A stretch of 64,000 bases of DNA. Source: Aquipuribacter hungaricus. Its GTDB lineage: Bacteria > Actinomycetota > Actinomycetes > Actinomycetales > JBBAYJ01. Below, in pieces: positions 1 to 8,409 of the stretch (the stretch's first letter is position 1; each line of letters opens with the position of its first letter). The position numbers were made by a program, and so were the translations under genes. The stretch is taken from NCBI RefSeq assembly GCF_042663885.1, contig NZ_JBHSXV010000001.1. One strand, given 5' to 3'. The notes under the pieces are model-generated. The model did not search any database. It saw only the letters and a program-made list of their open reading frames with translations, and had not been told where the DNA came from.

Positions 1-648
1 CAGCTCGGGGTCCAGGAGCCGGGCGAAGGCGGCCATCATCCGCCGGGCCACGTCGCCGTTGCCGGGGATGTTGTCGCAGGACAGCACCGTGAACGGCGGC
101 GTCCCCTCAGCGCGGCGGCGCGCGAGCGCGGCGACGACGTAGCCGAACGCGGTGCTCGGCACCGCGCCGGGGACCAGGTCGGCGGCGATGGCGGGCGACC
201 CGGCGTCGAACTCCCCCGTCACCTGGTTGACCAGGTAGCCGCCCTCGGTGATCGTCAGGGAGACGATGCGGACGGCGGGGTCGGCCATCTGGCCCAGGAC
301 GGCCTGCGGGTCGTCCGGGGCGAGCAGCGCCCTCACCACCGAGCCGACCACCCGCGGTTCCCGGCGGCCGTCGGGGTGCTTGACGACGAGGGTGTAGAGG
401 CCGTCCTGGCGCTGGAGGGTCTCGATGATCCGGCGGTCGTGGGGCAGGACGCCCACCCCGCACAGCGCCCAGTCCGTGCCGAGACCCCGGGCCATGAGGT
501 CGTCGAGGTAGGCCGCCTGGTGCGCGCGGTGGAAGCCGCCGACCCCCAGGTGGACGATGCCGACCCGCAGCGCGCCGCGGTCGTAGCCGGGGACCGGGAC
601 GGCGGGGTCGAGGGAGGCGACGGTGGCCTGCGACAGGGCGGGGCTCAC
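1..648 (-). CDS. Mannitol dehydrogenase-family polyol dehydrogenase (N-terminal part)
   Basis: The reading frame from a GTG at 648 runs off the left edge after 216 codons, so only the N-terminal part is present. It shows an N-terminal Rossmann region (IVHLGVGGFHRAHQAAYLDD) and the family signature around residues 190-200 (TVLSCDNIPGNGD). Both fit the long-chain mannitol/arabinitol/fructuronate reductase family, which oxidises sugar alcohols to ketoses with NAD(P) in the cytoplasm; the exact substrate cannot be told. An AGGGGG sequence lies 7 nt before the start. The LacI-domain/GGDEF gene lies upstream in the same direction, and the 158-nt gap carries a palindrome that could be its operator. 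Confidence 0.85.
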   Translation of the reverse strand, partial: MSPALSQATVASLDPAVPVPGYDRGALRVGIVHLGVGGFHRAHQAAYLDDLMARGLGTDWALCGVGVLPHDRRIIETLQRQDGLYTLVVKHPDGRREPRVVGSVVRALLAPDDPQAVLGQMADPAVRIVSLTITEGGYLVNQVTGEFDAGSPAIAADLVPGAVPSTAFGYVVAALARRRAEGTPPFTVLSCDNIPGNGDVARRMMAAFARLLDPEL

Positions 649-735
649 CGGTGCGCCCCCTGGTGCTGCCGGCCGTGCGTCGATGCTGCTGGGCTCACCG
701 TCGTCCTCCGTGGGCTGCGGCCACCTGTCCACGGG

Positions 736-770
736 TGCTCAGATGAGCAGCCTGGGTAGCGTTATGAGCA
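736..770 (-). promoter_or_regulatory. Candidate operator upstream of the polyol dehydrogenase
   Basis: TGCTCA-GA-TGAGCA (736-749) is a perfect inverted repeat with 6-bp arms. The half-site with flank, ATGAGCA, recurs at 764-770, exactly 21 bp after its copy at 743-749, about two helical turns. Position, about 90-120 bp before the dehydrogenase start, fits a repressor or activator site. The binding protein is not identified. Confidence 0.4.
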
Positions 771-806
771 TAGGAGTGCGCACCGGCGAGCGTCAACGAC
801 CCCGCG

Positions 807-2744
807 TCACCGACCCTTGCTGGACCGGCGGGCCGGCGGGCGGGGGCCCTCGGCGCGGTCGCGCCCGCCCGCCTTGGCGCGGTACAGCGCCCGGTCGGCC
901 TCCCCGACCAGGGCGAGCGCGTCCGCGAGGGGACCCGGCAGGGCGCTGCCGGCGTAGCCGATGCTGAGCGAGACCGTGGCCCCGTCGCCCCCGCCCGGGT
1001 GGGGCAGGCCGGCCGCGCGCAGCCTGTCGAGCACCCGGTCGGCGACGGCGCGGGCGCCCTGGACGTCGGTGCCGGGCAGCAGCACCGCGAACTCCTCGCC
1101 GCCGACGCGCGAGACGGCGTCGTGCCCGCCGCGGACCGCCTCGGACAGGCAGCCGGCGACGGCGCGCAGGCAGGCGTCGCCCGCCAGGTGCCCGGCGACG
1201 TCGTTGTAGAGCTTGAAGCGGTCGACGTCGCACATGAGCATGCTCACCGGGCGCCCCGTCGCCCGGTGCTCCTCCCAGGCCCGGGCCAGCGCGGCGTCGA
1301 ACGACGTCCGGTTCTGCAGGCCGGTGAGGCCGTCGACGAGCAGGGCCGCGCGCAGCCGCGCGTTGGCCTCCTCCAGCTCCGCGGTCCGGGCGGCCACGAG
1401 CCGCTCGAGCCCCACGGCGTGCTCGGTGAGGGCGTCGGTGCGGGCCAGGCTCGCCAGCGCGGCGGACAGCCCCTGCTGCAGCGCCTGCCCGGTCCACCGG
1501 TCCCCCGGTGCGACGTCGTGGACGAGGACGCCGGTCTCCTCCTCGCCGTCGGTGAGCAGGTGGACCACGAGGGTCCCGGTGCCCAGGGCGGCGCGGTGCC
1601 CGGCGGGCAGCAGCTGCTCGGGACGGTAGGGCTGCCGGTCGACCAGGACCCCGTCGCGGCCGTCCTGCGCGTGCAGCAGGCGGACGGTGCCGTGGCTGGT
1701 GCGGCCGACGTACGCGCGGCGCACGTCCGTGCGGGGCAGCAGGGCGGCGAGCTCCGCGGCCAGCCCGCGCTCGCTGGTCGCGCCGAGCAGGCCGTGGGCC
1801 AGCCCGAGCAGCTCGCGGCCGCCGGCGAGCCCGGCGTGCGCCGCCCGCAGCAGGGCGGCGTCCTCCACGGGCGGGGTCCCGGTGCCCGCCGGCGCGCTCG
1901 AGGCACGCACGACGAGCCGGGCGCGGGTGCGCACCCGGTTGGGCACGGGCCGTCCGCCGAGGCGGCCCAGCAGCAGCCGGGCGGCGCAGCGGCCCTGCTC
2001 GAGCAGGTGCTGGTCGAGGCTGCTGAGGCCCGTGGGGGACGTCGCGGCGGCCTCGGTGTCGTCGAACCCGACGACCGCCACGTCCTCGGGGACCCGGAGC
2101 CCGTGCACGCGCAGGGCGTCCATGGCCCCCAGGGCCATCTCGTCGTTGGCCGCGAACACCGCGTCCACCTGGTCCTCGCCGCCGGCGTCGAGCCGCTGGA
2201 GCAGCGCCGTGGTCCGGCGGTACGCCAGCTCCCGCGAGAAGTCGGCGCGCACCGTCCGCACGGCCCCGCCCGGCAGGCCGAGCCGGGCGCAGGCGGCGAC
2301 GAAGGCCTGCTCGCGGGTCCGGCTGTCGCTGTTGTCGACGATCCCGCCGACCACCAGCGGGCGGCGGCGGCCGTCGGCGAGCAGGTGGCGCGCGGCCAGC
2401 GCGGCGCCCGCGGCGTTGTCGCAGCTGACGTCCGGCACGGCGTGGTGCCCGCCGCCCAGCGTCACGACCGGGAGCCGGCCGACCCGGTCGAGCCGGCCGA
2501 TCTGCGCGAGCAGGTCCGCGACGCACGAGGCACCCGTCGTCGGGTCCACGACGGCGGTGACGGCGAGGGCGTCCACGGTGCCCTCGCGCACCAGGCGGGC
2601 GACCCACGGCTGCGCCAGGGCAGCGGAGGGCGGCAGCACGAGCACCAGCACGGAGCCGGCGGCGGCGGCGAGCACCTCGGACATGCCGGCGGCGACGCGC
2701 AGGACGTAGTCCTCGGCACGGTTGACCACCAGGCCCACGCGCAC
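807..2744 (-). CDS. LacI-type sugar-binding domain fused to GGDEF diguanylate cyclase
   Basis: Residues 1-275 match the effector-binding half of LacI repressors (start VRVGLVVN; FAANDEMALGAMDAL; DVAVVGFDDTEAA), but the DNA-binding helix-turn-helix is absent. A GAF-like middle region (about 300-450) and a short coiled coil lead to a GGDEF domain (about 480-635) with the active-site motif GGEEF and the substrate loop DVDRFKLYND. The canonical RxxD inhibitory site is missing. The protein has no signal peptide or membrane segment, so it should make cyclic di-GMP in the cytoplasm in response to a sugar-like ligand. The GTG at 2744 is preferred because GGAGG lies 7 nt before it; an ATG at 2810 is the longer option. 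It lies upstream of the polyol dehydrogenase. Confidence 0.85.
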   Translation of the reverse strand: MRVGLVVNRAEDYVLRVAAGMSEVLAAAAGSVLVLVLPPSAALAQPWVARLVREGTVDALAVTAVVDPTTGASCVADLLAQIGRLDRVGRLPVVTLGGGHHAVPDVSCDNAAGAALAARHLLADGRRRPLVVGGIVDNSDSRTREQAFVAACARLGLPGGAVRTVRADFSRELAYRRTTALLQRLDAGGEDQVDAVFAANDEMALGAMDALRVHGLRVPEDVAVVGFDDTEAAATSPTGLSSLDQHLLEQGRCAARLLLGRLGGRPVPNRVRTRARLVVRASSAPAGTGTPPVEDAALLRAAHAGLAGGRELLGLAHGLLGATSERGLAAELAALLPRTDVRRAYVGRTSHGTVRLLHAQDGRDGVLVDRQPYRPEQLLPAGHRAALGTGTLVVHLLTDGEEETGVLVHDVAPGDRWTGQALQQGLSAALASLARTDALTEHAVGLERLVAARTAELEEANARLRAALLVDGLTGLQNRTSFDAALARAWEEHRATGRPVSMLMCDVDRFKLYNDVAGHLAGDACLRAVAGCLSEAVRGGHDAVSRVGGEEFAVLLPGTDVQGARAVADRVLDRLRAAGLPHPGGGDGATVSLSIGYAGSALPGPLADALALVGEADRALYRAKAGGRDRAEGPRPPARRSSKGR

Positions 2745-2843
2745 GTGCCCACCTCCGCCCCGCAGCACCACCGCTGCCTCGTCGTCGCAGCGCTCACCTG
2801 TCCTCGGCACCTGGGCGGGGGGACCTGAGCCCGGCGGCGCGTG

Positions 2844-3236
2844 TCAGCCCATGGCGTGCAGGGAGTCGGGCCGGATCGCCAGGACGACGCGGACCTGGTC
2901 GCGGCCGCCGTACCAGGGGTAGGGGGTGCCCAGGTAGCGCTGGGCGAGGGCGTCGATGTGCTCGGCCGCGCCCTCCGTCGTCGCGCTCACCACGAGGCCG
3001 CGGGCGGAGAAGTACCTCGACGGGTTGCCGGGGTCGGACACCGTGACCGCCACCCGGGGGTCGCGGGCCACGTTGCGGGTCTTCTGGTAGCCCTCGACCG
3101 TGTTGACGAGGATGTGCTCGCCGTCGGTGTCCACCCAGGTCTGGGTCAGCTGCGGCGACCCGTCGGGCATGGTCGTGGCGAGGTAGCAGGTGCTGGGCAG
3201 CCGGAGCAGGCGGAGGAGCTCGTCGGGCATGGGCAT
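2844..3236 (-). CDS. PPOX-class F420/FMN-dependent enzyme
   Basis: This 130-residue protein has the split-barrel flavin/F420-binding fold of the pyridoxamine 5'-phosphate oxidase class. Visible family features are YLATTMPDGSPQLTQTWVD near the N-terminus, the KTRNVARDPRVAVTVSDP segment and a C-terminal WYGGRDQVRVVLAIRPD. Length agrees with the 'TIGR03618-like' PPOX enzymes. The substrate is unknown. The ATG at 3236 fits the family start; longer upstream frames are arginine/proline-rich and look untranslated. GAGAGG lies about 9 nt upstream. Confidence 0.8.
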   Translation of the reverse strand: MPMPDELLRLLRLPSTCYLATTMPDGSPQLTQTWVDTDGEHILVNTVEGYQKTRNVARDPRVAVTVSDPGNPSRYFSARGLVVSATTEGAAEHIDALAQRYLGTPYPWYGGRDQVRVVLAIRPDSLHAMG

Positions 3237-3415
3237 GGCGGGGGCCTCTCGGGCGGGTGGCGCAGGGGACTCGCGTCCGGGCACGCGCTGCGCCCGCGCC
3301 GGGCAGCGACCGGCCGGACGGTTGTGTTCCCGCACCCGGGGGGCGGCACGGAGGCGTCGGGCAGCCGTCACCCGACGGCCACCGGCAGGTCGCCCACCGG
3401 TCACCGGCTGCGACA

Positions 3416-3421
3416 TAGCGT
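3416..3421 (+). promoter_or_regulatory. Leaderless -10 element (TAGCGT)
   Basis: TAGCGT ends 6 nt before the ATG at 3428, with no Shine-Dalgarno sequence, as expected when transcription starts at the start codon. Confidence 0.5.
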
Positions 3422-3427
3422 CACGGC

Positions 3428-4246
3428 ATGACCCGCACCCCGGCCGCCGTGGCCCTCGTCGTCGCCGCGCTGCTCGCCCTGCTCACCGCCCCGGCCGCCA
3501 CGGCCGCGACCGGGGAGCCCGGTCCGACCGCCAGGCCGCCGGGCGCGGTGCCGTACGCCACGCTGCAGCTCAACCTCTGCCTGTCCGGCGTCGCGGGCTG
3601 CTTCGGCGGCACCGCCTACCCGTCGGTCGTGGACGAGGCGGTGCGGACCGTCGCACGGACGGGCGCCGACGTGGTCACCGTCAACGAGGCCTGCAGCGGG
3701 GACGTGGCGCGCCTCGCCGCGGAGACCGGGATGGACTCCCGCTTCGCCACCGTGCTCTACCGGGGCGTCCCGCTGCCGTGCGTGAGCCCCGGCGGGCGGG
3801 GCGTGTTCGGCAACGCGGTGCTGACCCGGTCCGCGGTCGTCGCCTCCGAGGACCGGGCCTTCGTCGCGCAGGCGGGCGCGGAGGAGCGCCGCTGGCTGTG
3901 CGCCACCACCGAGGACGGCGTGCGCGCCTGCACCGCCCACCTCAGCGTGGCGGGCACCGCCGCGCAGGCCGCCACCAACGACGCCCAGTGCCGGGAGCTC
4001 GAGCAGGTGCTCGCAGCGGGCGGCCCCCGCACCGCCACCGTCTTCGGCGGTGACGTCAACCGGCAGAGCGGCTGCGCCCCGGCCGGCGCGTGGACGCTGC
4101 GCGACGACGCCGCGACCCAGGCCCCCGGCATCCAGCACGCCTACGGCACCCGGTCGCGGCTGCTCCGGCCCGTCGCGGAGGTCGTGCCCATGACGTTCAC
4201 CGACCACGACGCCCTGCTCGTCCGCGCCCTGCTCCGCACGTCCTGA
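3428..4246 (+). CDS. Secreted endonuclease/exonuclease/phosphatase-fold protein
   Basis: A clear signal peptide (residues 1 to about 28, ending ATAA) precedes a DNase I-like (EEP superfamily) domain. Signature pieces in order are LQLNLCL, TVNEACSGD with the metal-binding Glu, CTAHLSV, FGGDVNRQ and a C-terminal DHDALLV containing the catalytic Asp-His pair. Eight or so cysteines suggest disulfides outside the cell. It could act on nucleic acid, phospholipid or another phosphoester; the sequence does not decide. It is transcribed alone and converges with the DUF202 pair. Confidence 0.75.
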   Translation: MTRTPAAVALVVAALLALLTAPAATAATGEPGPTARPPGAVPYATLQLNLCLSGVAGCFGGTAYPSVVDEAVRTVARTGADVVTVNEACSGDVARLAAETGMDSRFATVLYRGVPLPCVSPGGRGVFGNAVLTRSAVVASEDRAFVAQAGAEERRWLCATTEDGVRACTAHLSVAGTAAQAATNDAQCRELEQVLAAGGPRTATVFGGDVNRQSGCAPAGAWTLRDDAATQAPGIQHAYGTRSRLLRPVAEVVPMTFTDHDALLVRALLRTS

Positions 4247-4427
4247 CCGACCGGCACGCCCCGGACGTCGCACGCCCTGACGCGGGCACCGGGGCGGCGG
4301 CGGACGGGACGGGGGCCGGTGCGACACTCGTCCCAGCGGTGCGGGCCCGACGCGCCGGCCCAGGCCCGCTGTCCCCGCGGCGGGAGCCAGGCCGGCTGCG
4401 CGGTCCGCACCGCGCCCACGACCGGTG

Positions 4428-4450
4428 CCGGCGGCCGCCGCGGCCGCCGG
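4428..4450. terminator. Hairpin between convergent genes
   Basis: CCGGCGGCCG and CGGCCGCCGG form perfect 10-bp arms around a 3-nt loop, between the ends of the nuclease-like gene and the DUF202 pair. It may stop transcription from both sides; there is no U-tract, as is usual at this GC content. Confidence 0.45.
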
Positions 4451-4457
4451 GGCGCGG

Positions 4458-4790
4458 TCAGCCGGCGGCGTGCACGAGCACCCCGACCGCCGCGACCGCA
4501 GCGGCGGCGCTCGTGCCGCCGGCCAGCAGCGCCAGCGCACCCGCCCCGGGCGGCGGGCCGCCGTCGCGCAGGGCCCGGACCACCTGCCGGGAGCGCCGGT
4601 CGGCGAGCACGGCCAGCGCGCCGGCACCGGCGAGCGCGACGAGGGCGAGAACCATGCCCGCCGGGCCGAGGACCTCCGGCAGGAGCCGGGCCGACAGCGC
4701 CGCCCCGGTGAGCACCGCCAGGGTGGTGCGCCGCCAGGCGAGCCGGGTGCGCTCCGGCTGGAGCCCGGCGTCGAGCAGGTGCCCGGTCAC
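4458..4790 (-). CDS. DUF202 membrane protein (second of pair)
   Basis: This 110-residue protein has the DUF202 pattern: a charged start GLQPERTRLAWRRTTLAVL followed by two or three membrane segments (about 27-62 and 84-108). The GTG at 4790 overlaps the TGA of the preceding DUF202 gene by four bases (GTGA), so the two are probably translationally coupled and may form a heteromeric inner-membrane complex. The function of the family is not established. Confidence 0.8.
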   Translation of the reverse strand: MTGHLLDAGLQPERTRLAWRRTTLAVLTGAALSARLLPEVLGPAGMVLALVALAGAGALAVLADRRSRQVVRALRDGGPPPGAGALALLAGGTSAAAAVAAVGVLVHAAG

Positions 4791-5164
4791 GGCAGCAGGG
4801 TGGCCAGGACGACGAGCGCGGCGACGACGGCGACCCCCGCGCCGAGCACCGGGGCCAGCAGCGTCCCCGGCAGGGGGCGGCCGTCCCTCATCGCCCGCTC
4901 GGCGCGGCCCCAGGCGAGCCAGGCCAGCGGCGGGACGAGCACCCCGAGCCCGAGGCAGAGCAGGGACGCGGCCAGGCGCAGGTCCGGCTGCAGCGGCAGG
5001 CCCAGCGCCTCCAGGGCGACCCCGCCGGCCACGAGTGCCAGCGCGGTGCGCACCCAGGCCAGGAAGGTGCGCTCGTTGGCCATCGAGAACCGCGGGTCGG
5101 GGTCGGTCCCGGCGCCGTAGACCCAGGCGGGGAACCGGCGCGCGGGCTCCTGCTGCTGGTCCAC
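4787..5164 (-). CDS. DUF202/YidH-like membrane protein
   Basis: The 125-residue product has the YidH-type DUF202 hallmark MANERTFLAWVRTALALVAGG (cut here: ANERTFLAWVRTALAL), followed by three membrane helices. Family function is unknown. Start GTG 5164 is supported by a TACCGT -10 hexamer 7 nt upstream and no ribosome site, i.e. a leaderless message. It leads a two-gene operon with the smaller DUF202 gene. Confidence 0.8.
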   Translation of the reverse strand: MDQQQEPARRFPAWVYGAGTDPDPRFSMANERTFLAWVRTALALVAGGVALEALGLPLQPDLRLAASLLCLGLGVLVPPLAWLAWGRAERAMRDGRPLPGTLLAPVLGAGVAVVAALVVLATLLP

Positions 5165-5171
5165 GCGCCTC

Positions 5172-5177
5172 ACGGTA
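5172..5177 (-). promoter_or_regulatory. Leaderless -10 element (TACCGT)
   Basis: Read on the minus strand, TACCGT is followed by 7 nt and then the GTG start at 5164 of the DUF202 operon. Confidence 0.5.
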
Positions 5178-5238
5178 CGACCGGCGCCCACGTACAGGCC
5201 CCGAGCCGCCGCGACCGGACCGGGCGGTGTCGTGCGCG

Positions 5239-5850
5239 TCAGGGCAGCCGCCGCGCCCAGACCGCCCACAGCGGGTCGCTGCGCCACGAGCCCCGCAGCC
5301 GCTGCTGCACCTCGGGCTCCCCAAAGCCCCCGGCGGCGCGGTGGTAGTCGGCGACGACCTGCGGCCGCTGCTCCTCCGGCACCGACAGCCAGCCGCGGAC
5401 GGCCTTGGTCGGGAAGCACCGGTTGCTGAAGGTGCACACCGACAGCCCGCCGGGACGCAGCACCCGGGCGACCTCGGCGAGCACGGTGACGGGGTCCACG
5501 AGGTAGTCCACCGACACGCAGGTGACGACCGCGTCGAACGACGCGTCGGCGAAGGGCAGCACGGGGTCGGCGTTGAGGTCCTGCACGACGCGCGCGGTCG
5601 CCGCGGGGTTGGCGGCGAGCTCGTCGGCGTTCATCCCCAGCACGGTGAGCGCGCGGGGCGGGGTGCGGAAGTGCGACACCCAGCTGCTCATGAGGTCGAG
5701 CACGTCGCCGTCGAGGCCGAGCTCCTCGTAGAGCAGGCCGACCGCCTCCACCGCTCCCTCGTCGATGTGGGTCACCAGCCGCGGGACGGCGTAGACCTCC
5801 GTGTCCGGGCGCTCGTCGTCGCGGTCGAAGAAGCCGGGCGGGAAGCTCAC
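5239..5850 (-). CDS. SAM-dependent class I methyltransferase
   Basis: The protein (203 residues) has the class I methyltransferase core: motif I DVLDLMSSWVSH, LGMNADEL, VQDLNADPVLPFADASFDAVV (motif II/III region) and VARVLRPGGLSVCTFSNR (post-motif). This is the UbiE/type 11 group, but motif I lacks the usual GxGxG glycines, as in a subgroup of uncharacterised bacterial proteins. The substrate is unknown. The GTG at 5850 (SFPPGFF) was chosen because CACGCT, a weaker -10 form, lies 6 nt upstream and the longer frame adds only basic residues. Confidence 0.8.
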   Translation of the reverse strand: MSFPPGFFDRDDERPDTEVYAVPRLVTHIDEGAVEAVGLLYEELGLDGDVLDLMSSWVSHFRTPPRALTVLGMNADELAANPAATARVVQDLNADPVLPFADASFDAVVTCVSVDYLVDPVTVLAEVARVLRPGGLSVCTFSNRCFPTKAVRGWLSVPEEQRPQVVADYHRAAGGFGEPEVQQRLRGSWRSDPLWAVWARRLP

Positions 5851-5891
5851 CCGGCGAGCGTGCCCCACCCCGGACCGCCGCGCCCGACCGA

Positions 5892-5920
5892 CTGACAGCA
5901 CGTCACGACGCGCTTACCGT
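5892..5920 (+). promoter_or_regulatory. Promoter CTGACA-N17-TACCGT, leaderless
   Basis: A -35-like CTGACA (5892-5897) is separated by 17 nt from TACCGT (5915-5920), which ends 7 nt before the ATG at 5928. This is the best full promoter seen in the window and predicts a leaderless mRNA. Confidence 0.6.
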
Positions 5921-5927
5921 TGGTCAC

Positions 5928-7331
5928 ATGACCCGCCGTGCCCCTGCCCTGGCCGCCCTGCTCGGGACGCTGCTGCTCGCCCTCCCGGTGGCCGGGCCCG
6001 CCGGCGCCGCCCCCGCGGGCACGTCGCGGACCACGACGGCCACGACCACCACCGCCTCGACCGCCGCCGCCTCGACCGCCGCCGCCTCGGCCACCACCGC
6101 GGCGGCCGTCCCCGTCGACGACCTCGTCGCGGGCCAGCGCGTCGTCGACGGCACCGCGCAGCTGGTCATGCAGGGCGACGGCAACCTCGTGCTCTACCGG
6201 GACGGCCGGCCCGCGTGGCACACCTCGACGGCCGGGCACCCGGGCGCGCGCCTGGACCGCCAGGGCGACGGCAACCTCGTCGTCTACGCCGCCGACGGGC
6301 GGGCGCTGTGGAGCAGCGGCACCCACGGGCTCGGGGCGGTCGCCCTGGTGCTCGAGGGCGGCAGCCTCGTCCTGGCCCACCCGTCGGGCCGACCGGTGTG
6401 GCGGGACGGCACCTACCTGGGCGACCGGCTCCTGCCCGGTGCGTCGCTGGCCGCCGGGGACAGGCTCGTCAGCCCCGGCCGGGCCTGGTCGCTCGTGCTG
6501 CAGCCCGACGGCAACCTCGTCACGTACCGCTCCGGCGGGGGCGCCGCGTGGAGCAGCCGCACCGACGGCTCGGGCGCGGACCGGCTCCTGCTGCAGGAGG
6601 ACGGCAACCTCGTGCTGTCCGGCGCCGGCCGCCCGCTCTGGCACACCGGCACGCCCGGGACGGCCACCGCCCGCCTCGTCCTGCAGGAGGACGGTAACGC
6701 GGTCCTCTACGGCGGCACCCGGGCGCTGTGGGACAGCGCCGGGCACACCGGCCGCGCCGCCGTCCGCGTGCTGCCGCCGTTCGCCTCGTCCGTGGCCCCC
6801 GTCACCGAGGCCGACCTGGGCGCCTCGTACCGCCCCGGCTGCCCGGTCGGCCCGTCGTCGCTGCGCCAGCCCACCGTGAGCCACGTGACCCTGGACGGCA
6901 CCGTCGCGCAGGGCCGCGTCGTCGTCCACGCCGACCTCGCCGCCCGTACCGTCGAGGTGTTCCGCCGGCTGTACGAGCAGCGCTTCCCGCTGCAGCAGAT
7001 GGTGCCGTCGTCGGCGTTCGGCGGCTCCGACGACGCGGTCATGGCCGCGGGCAGCACCTCCGGGTTCAACTGCCGGCGCACGACCAGCGGCACGGCATGG
7101 TCCGAGCACGCCTACGGCCGCGCCCTGGACGTCAACCCGGTGCAGAACCCGTACGTCTCGGGCGCCACCGTTCTCCCGGAGGCGGGGCGGGCCTACCTGG
7201 ACCGGACCCGGGTCCGGCCCGGCATGGTCACCCCCGCCGTCGTCGCGGCCTTCGCCGACGGCGGGTTCTCCTGGGGAGGCGCCTGGAGCTCGGCCAAGGA
7301 CTACCAGCACTTCAGCACGACGGGCCGCTGA
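5928..7331 (+). CDS. Secreted B-lectin / M15-type D,D-peptidase-like protein
   Basis: The 467-residue protein starts with a signal peptide (to about residue 28) and a Thr/Ala-rich linker. Then come two bulb-type (monocot mannose-binding) lectin domains, with QGDGNLVLY, QGDGNLVVY, QPDGNLVTY and QEDGNAVLY strands (about 55-270). The C-terminal domain (about 300-467) carries the zinc pattern of M15 peptidases, SEHAYGRALDVN and DYQHFS. M15 enzymes cut D-alanyl or L-Ala/D-Glu bonds of peptidoglycan. Together this suggests a secreted cell-wall hydrolase targeted by sugar binding, perhaps for self wall remodelling or attack on other bacteria. It is monocistronic. Confidence 0.8.
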   Translation: MTRRAPALAALLGTLLLALPVAGPAGAAPAGTSRTTTATTTTASTAAASTAAASATTAAAVPVDDLVAGQRVVDGTAQLVMQGDGNLVLYRDGRPAWHTSTAGHPGARLDRQGDGNLVVYAADGRALWSSGTHGLGAVALVLEGGSLVLAHPSGRPVWRDGTYLGDRLLPGASLAAGDRLVSPGRAWSLVLQPDGNLVTYRSGGGAAWSSRTDGSGADRLLLQEDGNLVLSGAGRPLWHTGTPGTATARLVLQEDGNAVLYGGTRALWDSAGHTGRAAVRVLPPFASSVAPVTEADLGASYRPGCPVGPSSLRQPTVSHVTLDGTVAQGRVVVHADLAARTVEVFRRLYEQRFPLQQMVPSSAFGGSDDAVMAAGSTSGFNCRRTTSGTAWSEHAYGRALDVNPVQNPYVSGATVLPEAGRAYLDRTRVRPGMVTPAVVAAFADGGFSWGGAWSSAKDYQHFSTTGR

Positions 7332-7361
7332 GCGGCGGGGCGCCGCGGATGGGCGGGGGGG

Positions 7362-8360
7362 TCAGCCGCGCCCGAGCCCCCAGCGCGCGACCAGGGAGTC
7401 CATCAGCCCGTCGTGGTGGGGGTCCACCGCGCGGCGGGAGGCGTCCTCGTCGTGCCAGGCGACGATCTCGCGGGCGCCCTGCTCGAACGGGCGCCGGCAG
7501 ACGAAGTCCGGCACGACGGAGCGCACCTTGGAGGTGTCGAAGACCGAGGAGTGCGCCTTGTCACCGAGCAGGCTCGCGCCCCACTCCGGGTCCGCCTGCG
7601 CGATGACGTCGGAGGGGACGTGGACGATCCGGGCCTCGGTCCCGGCCGCGCGGGCCAGGGCGTGCGCCACCTGGTCCCAGGTGAGGACGTCGTCGGAGGT
7701 GATGTGGAAGGCCTCCCCCAGCGTCCGGCCGTGCCCGAGCAGCCCGACGAAGCCGGTCGCGAAGTCGGCGTGGTGGGTGAGCGTCCACAGCGACGTGCCG
7801 TCCCCGTGCACCACGACCTCCTTGCCCTGCCGCATCCGCTCCACGAACGTCCAGCCCGCGTCGAAGGGGACGAGCGTGCGGTCGTAGGTGTGGGAGGGCC
7901 GGACGACCGTGACCGGGAAGCCGCGGTCCCGGTAGGCGTCGGACAGCAGGTCCTCGCAGGCGATCTTGTCCCGGCTGTACTGCCAGAACGGGTTCCGGAG
8001 CGGGGTGGACTCCGTGACCGGCAGCCGCGAGGCGGGCGTCTGGTACGCCGAGGCGGAGCTGATGAAGACGTACTGGCCCGTCCGGCCCTCGAAGAGCTCG
8101 ATGTCGGTGGCGACGTGCTCGGGGGTGAAGGCCACCCAGTCCACGACGACGTCGAACTCCCGGTCGCCGAGCGCCGCCCGCACCGAGGCGGGGTCCCGGA
8201 CGTCCGCGACGACCTGCTCCACCCCCTCGGGCACCGGGCGCGACGTCGTGCTGCCCCGGTTGAGCAGGGTGAGCTCGATGCCGCGCTCGACCGCCAGCGC
8301 CGTGCTCGCCGAGCTGATGATGCCGCTGCCGCCGATGAACAGTGCCCTCAGAGCCGTCAT
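7362..8360 (-). CDS. NAD-dependent epimerase/dehydratase family protein
   Basis: A 332-residue extended short-chain dehydrogenase. The N-terminal ALFIGGSGIISSAS nucleotide-binding loop, DVVVDWVAF, FISSASAYQ and the catalytic YSRDK (YxxxK) are visible, with a C-terminal substrate domain. It resembles the plant-like mRNA-binding/reductase branch found in actinobacteria; the substrate is not predictable. The ATG at 8360 is preceded by CAGAGT with 6-nt spacing (weak leaderless pattern). It lies 49 nt downstream of the SpoIIE phosphatase gene in the same direction. Confidence 0.8.
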   Translation of the reverse strand: MTALRALFIGGSGIISSASTALAVERGIELTLLNRGSTTSRPVPEGVEQVVADVRDPASVRAALGDREFDVVVDWVAFTPEHVATDIELFEGRTGQYVFISSASAYQTPASRLPVTESTPLRNPFWQYSRDKIACEDLLSDAYRDRGFPVTVVRPSHTYDRTLVPFDAGWTFVERMRQGKEVVVHGDGTSLWTLTHHADFATGFVGLLGHGRTLGEAFHITSDDVLTWDQVAHALARAAGTEARIVHVPSDVIAQADPEWGASLLGDKAHSSVFDTSKVRSVVPDFVCRRPFEQGAREIVAWHDEDASRRAVDPHHDGLMDSLVARWGLGRG

Positions 8361-8409
8361 GGCCCGACTCTGCCGCAGCCGGGCCCCGCCCGCCCACGGG
8401 CGCGGGAGG

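Noticed and set aside
807..2744. Reading this gene as a LacI-family transcription factor
   Set aside because: The DNA-binding helix-turn-helix is absent from both possible starts and the C-terminus is a GGDEF domain.
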